Below are positions 5,502-12,160 of a DNA stretch of 13,361 nucleotides, one piece after another. Location: assembly GCA_003219335.1 (NCBI GenBank), contig QHOF01000028.1:1-13361 (forward strand), given 5' to 3'. A model generated the notes under the pieces. It saw nothing but the letters and a program-made list of their open reading frames with translations. It was not told the origin of the DNA and searched no databases. Position 1 is the first letter of the stretch. Each line of letters opens with the position of its first letter. Origin of the DNA: Verrucomicrobiota bacterium. GTDB lineage: Bacteria; Verrucomicrobiota; Verrucomicrobiia; Chthoniobacterales; UBA10450. The position numbers and the translations under genes were made by a program.

Positions 5502-6242
5502 TTACAAGCGTTTGCTCAATGCGAGCTTCGCCTTTTGTCGCTGGGCAGCAAGCGCTCCCCCCATTCGCATTTGTTCGACAGTGAGTGTGCCTGAGGCAGA
5601 TGTTGGTTCAGGCTGCTGCTGCTGCTGGATGTTCGGATTTTCGTTCTGCGCAACCAACATATTACTGGCCGGCGACGGCCCGGCTTTTGGCACCTTGGGT
5701 AAACGATCGGGAATGATTTGCACCAGCGCCCCCATTGGAACTTGATTGTAAAGCGCGGCGATGTCGGCGGCTTTCATTCTGATGCAACCATAGCTGGCTG
5801 GCCGGCCGATCGTCTTTTCTTCCGGCGTCCCGTGGATGTAGATGCAGCGGTGAAATGCTTGCGCATTTTGCGTTTCAAGTCCGCTTAGCCAAATGATCCG
5901 CGTAGTCACTGGATCGCGGCCAGGAGCATTTGGCTGGAGAATCTCACCGGTCCAGCGCCGGTTGTGAAAAACAGCGCCGACTGGCGCGTTGTCGCCGATC
6001 TTTTGCGCAACCATGAGGTAACCGAGCGGCGTCGTCATTCTTCCACGAAAATCACCGACGCCGAACTTGGAGGTTGAGACCGGGTAAATTGCCACTCTCC
6101 CGCCATTTTCCATAAGCATCAGTTTCTGGTCGTGGATGCTGACTATCAGCTGACGGGAGGTATCGAGCCGAACGGGCTGTGTGGCAGAAAATGCCGGCGC
6201 GATCGAAACCAGACTGAAAATCACCGCCAAAAGCCGAAACAT
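5502..6242 (-). CDS. Secreted L,D-transpeptidase (YkuD domain)
   Basis: Enzymes of this family cross-link peptidoglycan 3-3 or attach proteins to it, using a catalytic Cys. From ATG 6242 the protein has 246 residues. A signal peptide (MFRLLAVIFSLVSIAPAFSA, 1-20) is followed by the YkuD domain (about 30-180). The active-site motif is HG (His137), then SYGCIRM with Ser150, Gly152, Cys153 and Arg155. The start at 6242 is chosen because it gives a clean signal peptide; the longer frame from 6311 would bury it and overlap the preceding gene. The C-terminal tail (185-246) is low-complexity, with five consecutive Gln (206-210) from a CAG repeat and a basic end. It lies 31 nt after the GT2 gene and is probably co-transcribed. 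Whether it acts as a cross-linker or a hydrolase-like variant cannot be told. Confidence 0.9.
   Translation of the reverse strand: MFRLLAVIFSLVSIAPAFSATQPVRLDTSRQLIVSIHDQKLMLMENGGRVAIYPVSTSKFGVGDFRGRMTTPLGYLMVAQKIGDNAPVGAVFHNRRWTGEILQPNAPGRDPVTTRIIWLSGLETQNAQAFHRCIYIHGTPEEKTIGRPASYGCIRMKAADIAALYNQVPMGALVQIIPDRLPKVPKAGPSPASNMLVAQNENPNIQQQQQPEPTSASGTLTVEQMRMGGALAAQRQKAKLALSKRL
5613..5627. repeat. (CTG)5 trinucleotide tract
   Basis: Five tandem CTG on the plus strand read as CAG on the coding strand and encode Gln206-210 in the tail of the L,D-transpeptidase. The length could vary by slippage without breaking the frame. Confidence 0.8.
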
Positions 6243-6254
6243 GCGCAATCTTTT

Positions 6255-6270
6255 ACCCGATAATTCGGGT
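6255..6270. other. Stem-loop between the GT2 and L,D-transpeptidase genes
   Basis: ACCCGA-TAAT-TCGGGT is a 6-bp perfect stem with a 4-nt loop. On the minus strand it starts 3 nt past the GT2 stop and ends 12 nt before the L,D-transpeptidase ATG. It is too weak to be a convincing terminator. It may protect the upstream message end or tune the downstream start. Confidence 0.4.
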
Positions 6271-6273
6271 TTG

Positions 6274-7779
6274 TCACGCGGGAATTGCAGCGTTCGAGCG
6301 CGAGCCGCCAAAATTGATTCTTGACCAGCGGCTGCTGAATGAAGAGAGGCACACGTAGAGGAAACCTCCCTGGAACATCAGGAGGAACGGCACCGAGAGG
6401 AACTGTTCGTGAACAATGGCGAATACTACGAAATAGCTGAAATAAACGGCGAAAGCCAGTTCCAGCAGCGGAAGTATTGACTTGAGCGGCCGGTATTTGC
6501 AGCTGCGCCAATGCTGCGATTTGCGTTCAATGCCATACTTTGGCGTCCGCGTGAAATCGGATTTGTGATTGATGAGCGCTTCCAGCACCGCTCGCGCGTT
6601 ATTGAGCGAGAGACCAATTCCCAACGCGAGCAGACATGGCAGAAAAAGAATCTCTCTCATCCATGTGCGCGGATGCAGCTCGCGCTGCGCGCAAATATAG
6701 AAAAGGCCGACCGAGGCCGACGCTGCAAGAAAGATCGGAACGTCGATAAGCACCGTGCGCAGCCAGCCGCCTTGCGGGGCACCTGCGGAGGGGTGCAAAA
6801 GAATGCACAGAATGGCAAGGAGCAGGTAAGCGAAGTTGGACATCAAATGCCCGGTGGCCTCCAGCTTGATTGGAAACGAAAGCCGGCTGCGCCAGATGGT
6901 GGGCAACAATTTTTTACAGGTCTGGACCGAGCCTTTCGTCCAGCGATGCTGCTGAGACTTGAAACCGTTCATGTCCACGGGGAGTTCCGCTGGAGTAACA
7001 ACGTCAAGAAGATAGACAAATTTCCAGCCCGCTAGCTGAGCGCGATAGCTAAGATCGAGGTCCTCACACAGCGTATCATATTGCCAGCCTCCGCTTTGTT
7101 CGATGCATGAACGCCGCCAGAGGCCGGCGGTCCCATTAAAATTGAAAAACCGACCGCTGCGGCTGCGTGCAGTTTGCTCAAGCAAAAGATGCCCATCCAA
7201 AAAGATCGCCTGCATCCGCGTGAGCAATGAATACCCGCGATTCAAATGGCCCCAGCGGGTCTGGATCATTCCTACTTTGGGATCGGTGAAGAAATGGATG
7301 GTGCGTTTCAGTAAATCTTTCTGCGGGACAAAATCGGCATCCAGGATGCAAACGAATTCGCCTTTGGCAGCAGCCAATCCTGCCGCCAGTGCGCCCGCCT
7401 TGAAGCCGGTGCGGTCCGCCCGATGGATGAGCTGAACGTTAAAACCCTGCTGGCGCAGTTCCTCTGCACGCGAAGTGGTGATCTCGCGTGTCTCGTCGGT
7501 TGAATCATCCAGCACCTGAATTTGCAAAAGCTCCCGCGGATAATCCAGTTCGCTCACCGAACGGAGCAACCGCTCCGCCACGTACACCTCGTTGAAGATT
7601 GGCAACTGCACTGTCACCGTTGGCAGTTGTTCAAAATAACGGACTGGCGCCGGGCCCCGCTTCCGGTTTTTCAGGTACAGATAAATGATGAAATAGCGAT
7701 GGATGCCATACGCTGAAAGCCCGATGAGCACGCTCAGATAGCAAACCGTCCAAATAATATGTCCGATGCTTCCTTGCAT
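6274..7779 (-). CDS. Membrane family 2 glycosyltransferase (cellulose synthase/CslA-like)
   Basis: From ATG 7779 this is a 501-residue membrane enzyme that should use an NDP-sugar to build a beta-linked glycan at the inner membrane. An N-terminal membrane segment (about 7-37) precedes the GT-A domain. That domain carries QVLDDSTDE (Asp91-Asp92), the metal-binding DAD (147-149), FNGT (214-217), CEDLD (catalytic-base region, Glu239-Asp240) and QQHRW (276-280), the Q-x-x-R-W hallmark of processive synthases. About four or five helices follow. The block RLLRSVSELDYP...QVLDDSTDET resembles plant-type CslA mannan synthases and bacterial relatives. No PilZ domain is visible. AGGA 6 nt before ATG 7779 decides the start; upstream in-frame ATGs (7824, 7872) lack such a site. 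The product glycan is unknown. Confidence 0.88.
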   Translation of the reverse strand: MQGSIGHIIWTVCYLSVLIGLSAYGIHRYFIIYLYLKNRKRGPAPVRYFEQLPTVTVQLPIFNEVYVAERLLRSVSELDYPRELLQIQVLDDSTDETREITTSRAEELRQQGFNVQLIHRADRTGFKAGALAAGLAAAKGEFVCILDADFVPQKDLLKRTIHFFTDPKVGMIQTRWGHLNRGYSLLTRMQAIFLDGHLLLEQTARSRSGRFFNFNGTAGLWRRSCIEQSGGWQYDTLCEDLDLSYRAQLAGWKFVYLLDVVTPAELPVDMNGFKSQQHRWTKGSVQTCKKLLPTIWRSRLSFPIKLEATGHLMSNFAYLLLAILCILLHPSAGAPQGGWLRTVLIDVPIFLAASASVGLFYICAQRELHPRTWMREILFLPCLLALGIGLSLNNARAVLEALINHKSDFTRTPKYGIERKSQHWRSCKYRPLKSILPLLELAFAVYFSYFVVFAIVHEQFLSVPFLLMFQGGFLYVCLSSFSSRWSRINFGGSRSNAAIPA

Positions 7780-7785
7780 GGGAGT

Positions 7786-7789
7786 TCCT
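7786..7789 (-). promoter_or_regulatory. Ribosome binding site of the GT2 gene
   Basis: AGGA on the minus strand lies 6 nt before ATG 7779. It supports that start over ATG 7824 and 7872, which have no comparable site. Confidence 0.55.
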
Positions 7790-7870
7790 ATGGCCGCCAA
7801 TCGTTGAGGCAGTAAGGGCGACATGATGCCGTTTTCACCGGTCGCGTCAATCCAAAAATCGCAGGTTTGC

Positions 7871-7891
7871 ATGTGAAAACCGCGGTCACAT
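7871..7891. promoter_or_regulatory. Operator-like dyad ATGTGA-N9-TCACAT
   Basis: Two perfect 6-bp inverted half-sites flank a 9-bp spacer containing CCGCGG, midway between the divergent GT2 and histidine kinase genes. It resembles a dimeric regulator site; the arms recall CRP/FNR-type TGTGA, but the spacing is 9 rather than 6. No binding protein is encoded beside it. Confidence 0.3.
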
Positions 7892-8073
7892 CGTGTTGAT
7901 ACACAACAGTCTCCCTTTCATCTTCGTAATTGCCGGGGCGGCTGGTCTGCCAATCGCCGTGACATGGCCGGGAAGAAGTCTCGCCTCGCTGCGATAACAC
8001 GCGCTTTTTGGTCGTGACATTCGCCCTTGCCTGGAGCGAACAGCAGGTTAACCGTGATAGGGCCAATTTTCTC

Positions 8074-8077
8074 GAGG
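8074..8077 (+). promoter_or_regulatory. Ribosome binding site of the histidine kinase gene
   Basis: GAGG lies 5 nt before ATG 8083. It supports that start over the in-frame TTG at 8008, which has no such site. Confidence 0.55.
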
Positions 8078-8082
8078 CAGGC

Positions 8083-10572
8083 ATGCGGTTGGGAGATCCA
8101 ATAACGAAACGAACGCTCGACCGTTTCGAGCGTTTCAAGATCATCTTTCCTATTCTTCTGGCAGGATGGATCCCATCGATCCTGACGCTGATTGTTTCCT
8201 ATACCATCCTGCGTGATACGCTGGAATCAAGAATCCTGCGTGACCGGCAAACCCTGATCCAATTGGTCGGCCACCTCGTTGGCCATGATCTAAACCGCAG
8301 CCGCAGCGTGATCGAGTACTATCAGACGCTGCCGGACACGGCGAGAGTTTTGAGCGCAGCAAATGCGCAGCTTGCCCAGCAAGGGGTAAACTCGGCGTTT
8401 TATTCACATCCGCAGATCGACGGGATGTTTATCACCATGCCGGACGGTACTCTTCTCGCATCGATTCCAACCGCTCCCGAGTTGACCGGCAAGGATTTTG
8501 GCTCCGAGCACTGGCGCGAACAAGCAGCAGCGACCACCGGAGTTTATGTCTCGGCGGTCCACCCTCGTTTGTCGGACAATCGACCGGTCACCGACATCGT
8601 CGGCGCGGTGCGCGCGCCGGACCGGAGCATCCTGGGCTATGTTGGAGTTTCCGTCCTTGTGGAAAGAATTGGCCGCCGCCTGTCCACGATTGAATTTTCG
8701 GATCGGCTCCTTTTTGAGGTGCTCGATCAAAATGGCAACGCGCTTTTTGCCAGCGATTTCAAACCGAACCCGGCAACAGCTTCACCGACGAAAAATAGCC
8801 AATTGATCAAGGAGATCAGCCAGAGCAAGAGCGGGCATTTCGAGGGTCATGGCAATCTTTATTCTTTCAGCCCTGTCGAATCGACCGGCTGGGTGGCGGT
8901 GGTGGAGCAGCCGAAAGCCCTGGCTTACCAGCCGGTTCATGACCTTCTGGGGCGAATGACGGTACTTGCAGCCTGGTTGATTGTCCTCACGACCGTCTTT
9001 GCGTGGCTGGGCAGCAGGTTTTATCAGCGTCAGATGGAATCCAGGCAGCGACTGGAGCGCGAGGTTATCTTCAACGAGAAAATGCTTGCGAACATGCCCG
9101 GCGGAATCGCCTTTGTCGATCCTGTGTCCCGCCGCTTTCTTCACGCCAACGATGCTTTTGTGCGCATGGCGGAACGCTTTGGAGACCTGCCTGGAGACCT
9201 GCCGGACGGTCGCGACATCACCGAAATTACCTGCGAGGAAGTGAAGATCGCGCCGCCGGGAGCAATTGAGAGGGTGCTTAGCTTTGGAACGCCATTTCAA
9301 TTAACCGAACGCCCATTGAAAGATAAGACCGGGGTGACGCATTTTTTAGATATTAATCTGCTCCGGCTACAGGGCGCGCAGGAAACCATTCAAGGCGCGC
9401 TTTATCTGGTGGAAGACAAAACGCGCGACGTCACATTGCGTCAGGAATTGATTGCCGCAAATGCTGCCAAGGACCAATTCCTGGCACTTTTGTCGCACGA
9501 GCTGCGCAGTCCTCTCTCGCCGGTAATTGCCATGGTGGGAGAGCTCGAAGCCGAAGTGCCAGACTCTCAGCCCGTCAGAGAAGCGCTGGAAGTCGTCCGG
9601 CGCAACGTGGAGCTGGAAGCACGCTTAATTGACGATTTACTCGACGTGACTCGTATCTCGAAAGGCAAATTGCAATTGAGCTTTGAGACGATTTGCGTTC
9701 ATCAAGTCATCCAGCGCGCGTACGAGATATGCCGAAAAGAAATCGAAGCGAAAAACCTGGAAGTGAAGCTCCACCTTCGCGCCGTTCACACGCACGTGGA
9801 GGGCGATCCGGCACGATTGCAACAGGTCTTTTGGAATTTGATCAAGAACAGCGTGAAATTTACTCCCGAAAAAGGCCGAATCACCATCGAGACGCTCAAC
9901 CCATCGCCGGATAAAATTGAGGCGCGCATTATAGACACTGGCATCGGCATCGAGCAGGAAAAGATCGATAAAATCTTTAACGCATTTGAGCAGGGCCAGG
10001 CTGAGATCACCCGCCGTTTTGGAGGCCTCGGGCTCGGCCTCTCCATTTCGAAGGCGTTGATCGACGCGCACGGCGGAAAAATCCGGGTGCAAAGTCCCGG
10101 GAAAGATCAGGGAGCCACATTTTCCGTGAAACTAAACACCGTGCTCGCTCCGATCGGTGGCGACGGCGAGAAGCAAGATCAACCAGCAGACGGGGAAGCG
10201 GATCGGGCCGTTTCAAAGCACCGGCGTGTCCTGCTGGTAGAGGATCATCATGATACCTGCATCGGGATGAAAAGAATGTTGGAGCGCCGGGGTTACGAAA
10301 TTACCGTGGCCCATACTGCTCAACAAGCGGTGGAGAAAGTCCACACGCAGGACTTCGATCTGCTCATCAGCGATATCGGATTGCCGGACCGCAGCGGTTA
10401 CGAATTAATGCGGGAGGTCCGTCTCAAAAAAGATTTGCCCGCAATTGCGCTCAGCGGCTTTGGCAGCGAACACGACGTAAACGAAGCCAGAGCCGCAGGC
10501 TTTTCCGAGCATCTCACGAAGCCGATCAACTTTGAGCGTCTGGAGAAAACGATCCGGAACCTGCTCGCCTGA
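8083..10572 (+). CDS. Hybrid sensor histidine kinase with Cache-type sensor, PAS and receiver domains
   Basis: This is an 829-residue membrane sensor. One helix (about 19-42) and another (292-314) enclose a roughly 250-residue periplasmic domain of double-Cache type, with the FITMPDGTLLASIP strand pattern. A PAS-like domain follows (about 325-445). The HisKA box SHELRSP contains the phosphorylated His472. The ATPase domain has its N box at LIKNSVKF (Asn589), G1 at DTGIGIE (618-624) and G2 at GGLGLGLS (647-654). The C-terminal receiver (about 713-829) has acidic pocket Glu720/Asp721, phospho-acceptor Asp764 in ISDIGLPD, and Lys813 in TKP. All catalytic residues are present. No separate response regulator or output domain is adjacent, so phosphotransfer probably continues to a protein encoded elsewhere. 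It is transcribed divergently from the GT2/L,D-transpeptidase pair; a control link is only a guess. Confidence 0.92.
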   Translation: MRLGDPITKRTLDRFERFKIIFPILLAGWIPSILTLIVSYTILRDTLESRILRDRQTLIQLVGHLVGHDLNRSRSVIEYYQTLPDTARVLSAANAQLAQQGVNSAFYSHPQIDGMFITMPDGTLLASIPTAPELTGKDFGSEHWREQAAATTGVYVSAVHPRLSDNRPVTDIVGAVRAPDRSILGYVGVSVLVERIGRRLSTIEFSDRLLFEVLDQNGNALFASDFKPNPATASPTKNSQLIKEISQSKSGHFEGHGNLYSFSPVESTGWVAVVEQPKALAYQPVHDLLGRMTVLAAWLIVLTTVFAWLGSRFYQRQMESRQRLEREVIFNEKMLANMPGGIAFVDPVSRRFLHANDAFVRMAERFGDLPGDLPDGRDITEITCEEVKIAPPGAIERVLSFGTPFQLTERPLKDKTGVTHFLDINLLRLQGAQETIQGALYLVEDKTRDVTLRQELIAANAAKDQFLALLSHELRSPLSPVIAMVGELEAEVPDSQPVREALEVVRRNVELEARLIDDLLDVTRISKGKLQLSFETICVHQVIQRAYEICRKEIEAKNLEVKLHLRAVHTHVEGDPARLQQVFWNLIKNSVKFTPEKGRITIETLNPSPDKIEARIIDTGIGIEQEKIDKIFNAFEQGQAEITRRFGGLGLGLSISKALIDAHGGKIRVQSPGKDQGATFSVKLNTVLAPIGGDGEKQDQPADGEADRAVSKHRRVLLVEDHHDTCIGMKRMLERRGYEITVAHTAQQAVEKVHTQDFDLLISDIGLPDRSGYELMREVRLKKDLPAIALSGFGSEHDVNEARAAGFSEHLTKPINFERLEKTIRNLLA

Positions 10573-10574
10573 AT

Positions 10575-10645
10575 CGTGAGGCAGACACTCCTATCTGCGA
10601 AGCTGTTTCACCTGACATGAACAGACACGATTGTCTGCTTCACCG
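10575..10645. terminator. Paired hairpins between convergent genes
   Basis: The gap between the histidine kinase and HU-like genes holds two stem-loops built from the same word. The first is GCAGA-N8-TCTGC (10581-10598). The second is CAGACA-CGAT-TGTCTG (10622-10637), which can be extended by TGAA/TTCA across one bulge. GCAGACA near the first and TGTCTGC in the second are also inverted copies, so a larger fold is possible. The placement fits a bidirectional terminator or a dispersed repeat; no U-tract is present. Confidence 0.5.
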
Positions 10646-10649
10646 CTCT

Positions 10650-11006
10650 TCAACCGCCGCCCTGCCCGGCAGCTGCTGTTTTAGCCTGGCGCTCTTCCGC
10701 TTCTTTTAATTCCCGGGAAAGCTTCTCGACGCGCTGACGCATGATTTTGCCCGGCTTAAATTTCACCGTTGCTCGCGAAGGAATCACGAAACTACTGCCC
10801 GGCTGGTTCGGGTTTCGCCCAATCCGCGGCTTCGTTAGGCGCGGCTGAAACACGCCAAAATTTCGCAGCTCAACGGGAATATTGTTTGCCAGACTGTCGG
10901 TGATTTTATCGAGCGTCCGTTGGACCACATCGAAAACCTGATGCTGCACCATCCCGGTCTGATTGCAGACCGACACAACTATGTCGCGCTTGGTTAACTT
11001 CGCCAT
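10650..11006 (-). CDS. HU/IHF family DNA-binding protein
   Basis: This 118-residue nucleoid-associated protein belongs to the family that bends DNA as a dimer. The N-terminal helical part MAKLTKRDIVVSVCNQTGM leads to the beta-arm region. There, VELRNFGVFQPR and the arm-tip signature RIGRNPNQPG are followed by VPSRATVKFKPGK-type sequence (here VIPSRATVKFKPGK). The canonical domain ends near residue 93. The remaining 25 residues are a charged helix and an Ala/Gly-rich tail, longer than classical HU (about 90 residues). The ATG at 11006 has no Shine-Dalgarno site and is preceded directly by a 14-bp dyad. It could be HU- or IHF-like; the sequence does not settle which. It lies 93 nt downstream of rnhC. 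Confidence 0.92.
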   Translation of the reverse strand: MAKLTKRDIVVSVCNQTGMVQHQVFDVVQRTLDKITDSLANNIPVELRNFGVFQPRLTKPRIGRNPNQPGSSFVIPSRATVKFKPGKIMRQRVEKLSRELKEAEERQAKTAAAGQGGG

Positions 11007-11020
11007 ATACTATTTAGTAT
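11007..11020 (-). promoter_or_regulatory. Perfect dyad abutting the HU-like start codon
   Basis: ATACTA-TT-TAGTAT sits immediately next to the ATG, at the position where a Shine-Dalgarno site would be. It could be an operator, possibly for self-repression by the HU-like protein, or a weak RNA hairpin hindering initiation. It may also overlap an AT-rich -10-like box. Confidence 0.35.
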
Positions 11021-11099
11021 TCGTTCCTTCTGACTCTGCCGGTGGCCATAATGAAACATAAAAATGCGATTTTTTGAACCCATTAATGTGACCCAGGTT

Positions 11100-12071
11100 T
11101 CAACGCTCGAAGTCCGAACCCGCTCGCGCTCTCCACTCTTCGCGTGGCGGCGGGGCGGGATAATCGTCTGGCGCAATCTCGTGCGCGGTGCGGAAATGCA
11201 CCTTCGCAACTTCGCGCAATGCGCCCGGCCCCTTCATTTCCACCAGTTTTTCGGCAGTTTCTTTGACGCTCGCGGAGACACCGCGCTGCAGTCGTAACCC
11301 CAATTCCTTGCCTTTGCGTTCCAGCCAATTGATGAACGCCTCACGCGCGAGGACCGACGCCGCCGCTACCGCAATGTCCGACTCCGCTCTGGGGCGCTGT
11401 TCGATGGCGATCTTGCGCCCGTGTTTGAGCAAGGACGCAGTGATCACCCGCGCATCCGCAAACTGGTCCGACAACGACCGCGGGCATTCCGGCTTTCTCG
11501 CCAGCAAATTCTCGATCACGCGTGCGTGGCCCCACCCGAGCAGCCGGTTAAGATTGCCAAACTTCTCGTAAAGCTCGTTGTACTTCGCGGGGCCGATCAG
11601 AACTGTTTCCACCAGACCAAGCGAACTTTTCCGAATCGTGTCCGCCAACGCGCGAATCCGCGCATCGGAGCCGATCCGTTTGCTGTCCACCACGCCGGCA
11701 TCGAGAAGTTTGCGAGCGATCCCACGATCGACATAGACTCCGGCGGTTACCAGCGGCCCGAAAAAATCGCCTTTCCCGCTCTCATCCACGCCGAAATGCG
11801 GCTCGAACATTTCCGGCGAATGCACTTCTTCGTAGCCCAGTTTCGCCTCACCCAGAATCTTCGGTTCCAACTCGAACTGGACGAACTCTTCCACGCCGCG
11901 GCCCTGCACGAGCACTTTGGGCCCCTTCTCATAAACGGCCACGCTCAGCTTGCTTTTTTGCGCGAAGAAAATCGTCCACTCCTTTGGCGAAAACTCGAAC
12001 CCGAGCTCTTCCAGCAACGCGCGAAGCTTTGTTGCCTGTTCTTTCGTCAGTGCGTGAGTGTACGAATTCAA
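11100..12071 (-). CDS. rnhC: Ribonuclease HIII
   Basis: The enzyme cuts RNA in RNA/DNA hybrids. About 323 residues are encoded. An N-terminal TBP-like substrate-binding domain (about 5-75) is followed by the catalytic RNase H fold. The latter opens with FGVDESGKGDFFGPL, where the DE pair and the GKGD that distinguishes HIII from HII are visible. Further acidic positions lie in DSKR, in the DQFADARV segment and in ESDIAVAAASVLAR. The start is uncertain. TTG 12092 is the outermost possible because a TGA lies just before it, and TTG 12071 (giving NSYTHALTKEQ) is preferred here; no ATG exists before mid-protein. Both TTGs lie within a heptamer repeat array. The C-terminus has a short extension (APPPREEWRARAGSDFER). 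It is divergent from mutY. Confidence 0.92.
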   Translation of the reverse strand: MNSYTHALTKEQATKLRALLEELGFEFSPKEWTIFFAQKSKLSVAVYEKGPKVLVQGRGVEEFVQFELEPKILGEAKLGYEEVHSPEMFEPHFGVDESGKGDFFGPLVTAGVYVDRGIARKLLDAGVVDSKRIGSDARIRALADTIRKSSLGLVETVLIGPAKYNELYEKFGNLNRLLGWGHARVIENLLARKPECPRSLSDQFADARVITASLLKHGRKIAIEQRPRAESDIAVAAASVLAREAFINWLERKGKELGLRLQRGVSASVKETAEKLVEMKGPGALREVAKVHFRTAHEIAPDDYPAPPPREEWRARAGSDFER

Positions 12072-12151
12072 CGTCCAACGCTCAACGCTCAAGGCTCAAC
12101 GCTCAACTCTGAATTCGACGTTGGACGTTGGGCGTTCGGCGTTCGACGTTC
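12064..12151. repeat. Palindromic heptamer array, 5+5 units, between rnhC and mutY
   Basis: After GAATTC (12064-12069) come five heptamers of AACGCTC type (12070-12104: AACGTCC, AACGCTC, AACGCTC, AAGGCTC, AACGCTC) and a 6-nt remnant. A second GAATTC (12111-12116) follows. Then come five heptamers in the opposite sense (12117-12151: GACGTTG twice, GGCGTTC twice, GACGTTC). The whole is a large imperfect inverted repeat centred near the second GAATTC. It fills the divergent region and supplies the candidate TTG starts of rnhC. Confidence 0.85.
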
Positions 12152-12160
12152 CGCAAAGGA

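Larger units (their letters stand above)
7780..8082. other. Divergent intergenic region between GT2 and histidine kinase genes
   Basis: This 303-bp region must hold the promoters for both directions. No convincing -35/-10 pair is visible on either strand. The clearest structure is the dyad at 7871-7891. A smaller stem, GTGT-TGAT-ACAC, lies at 7893-7904. The open frames that reach into it (minus to 7872, plus from TTG 8008) are better explained by start codons further inside the genes. Confidence 0.5.

Noticed and set aside
7829..7850. TTGACG on the minus strand as the GT2 promoter
   Set aside because: The hexamer 17 nt downstream (ATCATG) matches a -10 box poorly.
7824..7872. Longer GT2 start codons at 7824 and 7872
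   Set aside because: No ribosome site, and the additional residues are hydrophilic and unlike the family; ATG 7779 has AGGA at 6 nt.
8008..8082. Longer histidine kinase start at TTG 8008
   Set aside because: No ribosome site, whereas ATG 8083 has GAGG at 5 nt and leads straight to the first membrane helix.
11060..11074. AAAAAT-GCG-ATTTTT as an rnhC terminator
   Set aside because: The stem is entirely A/T and too weak. It could equally be part of the promoter region of the HU-like gene.
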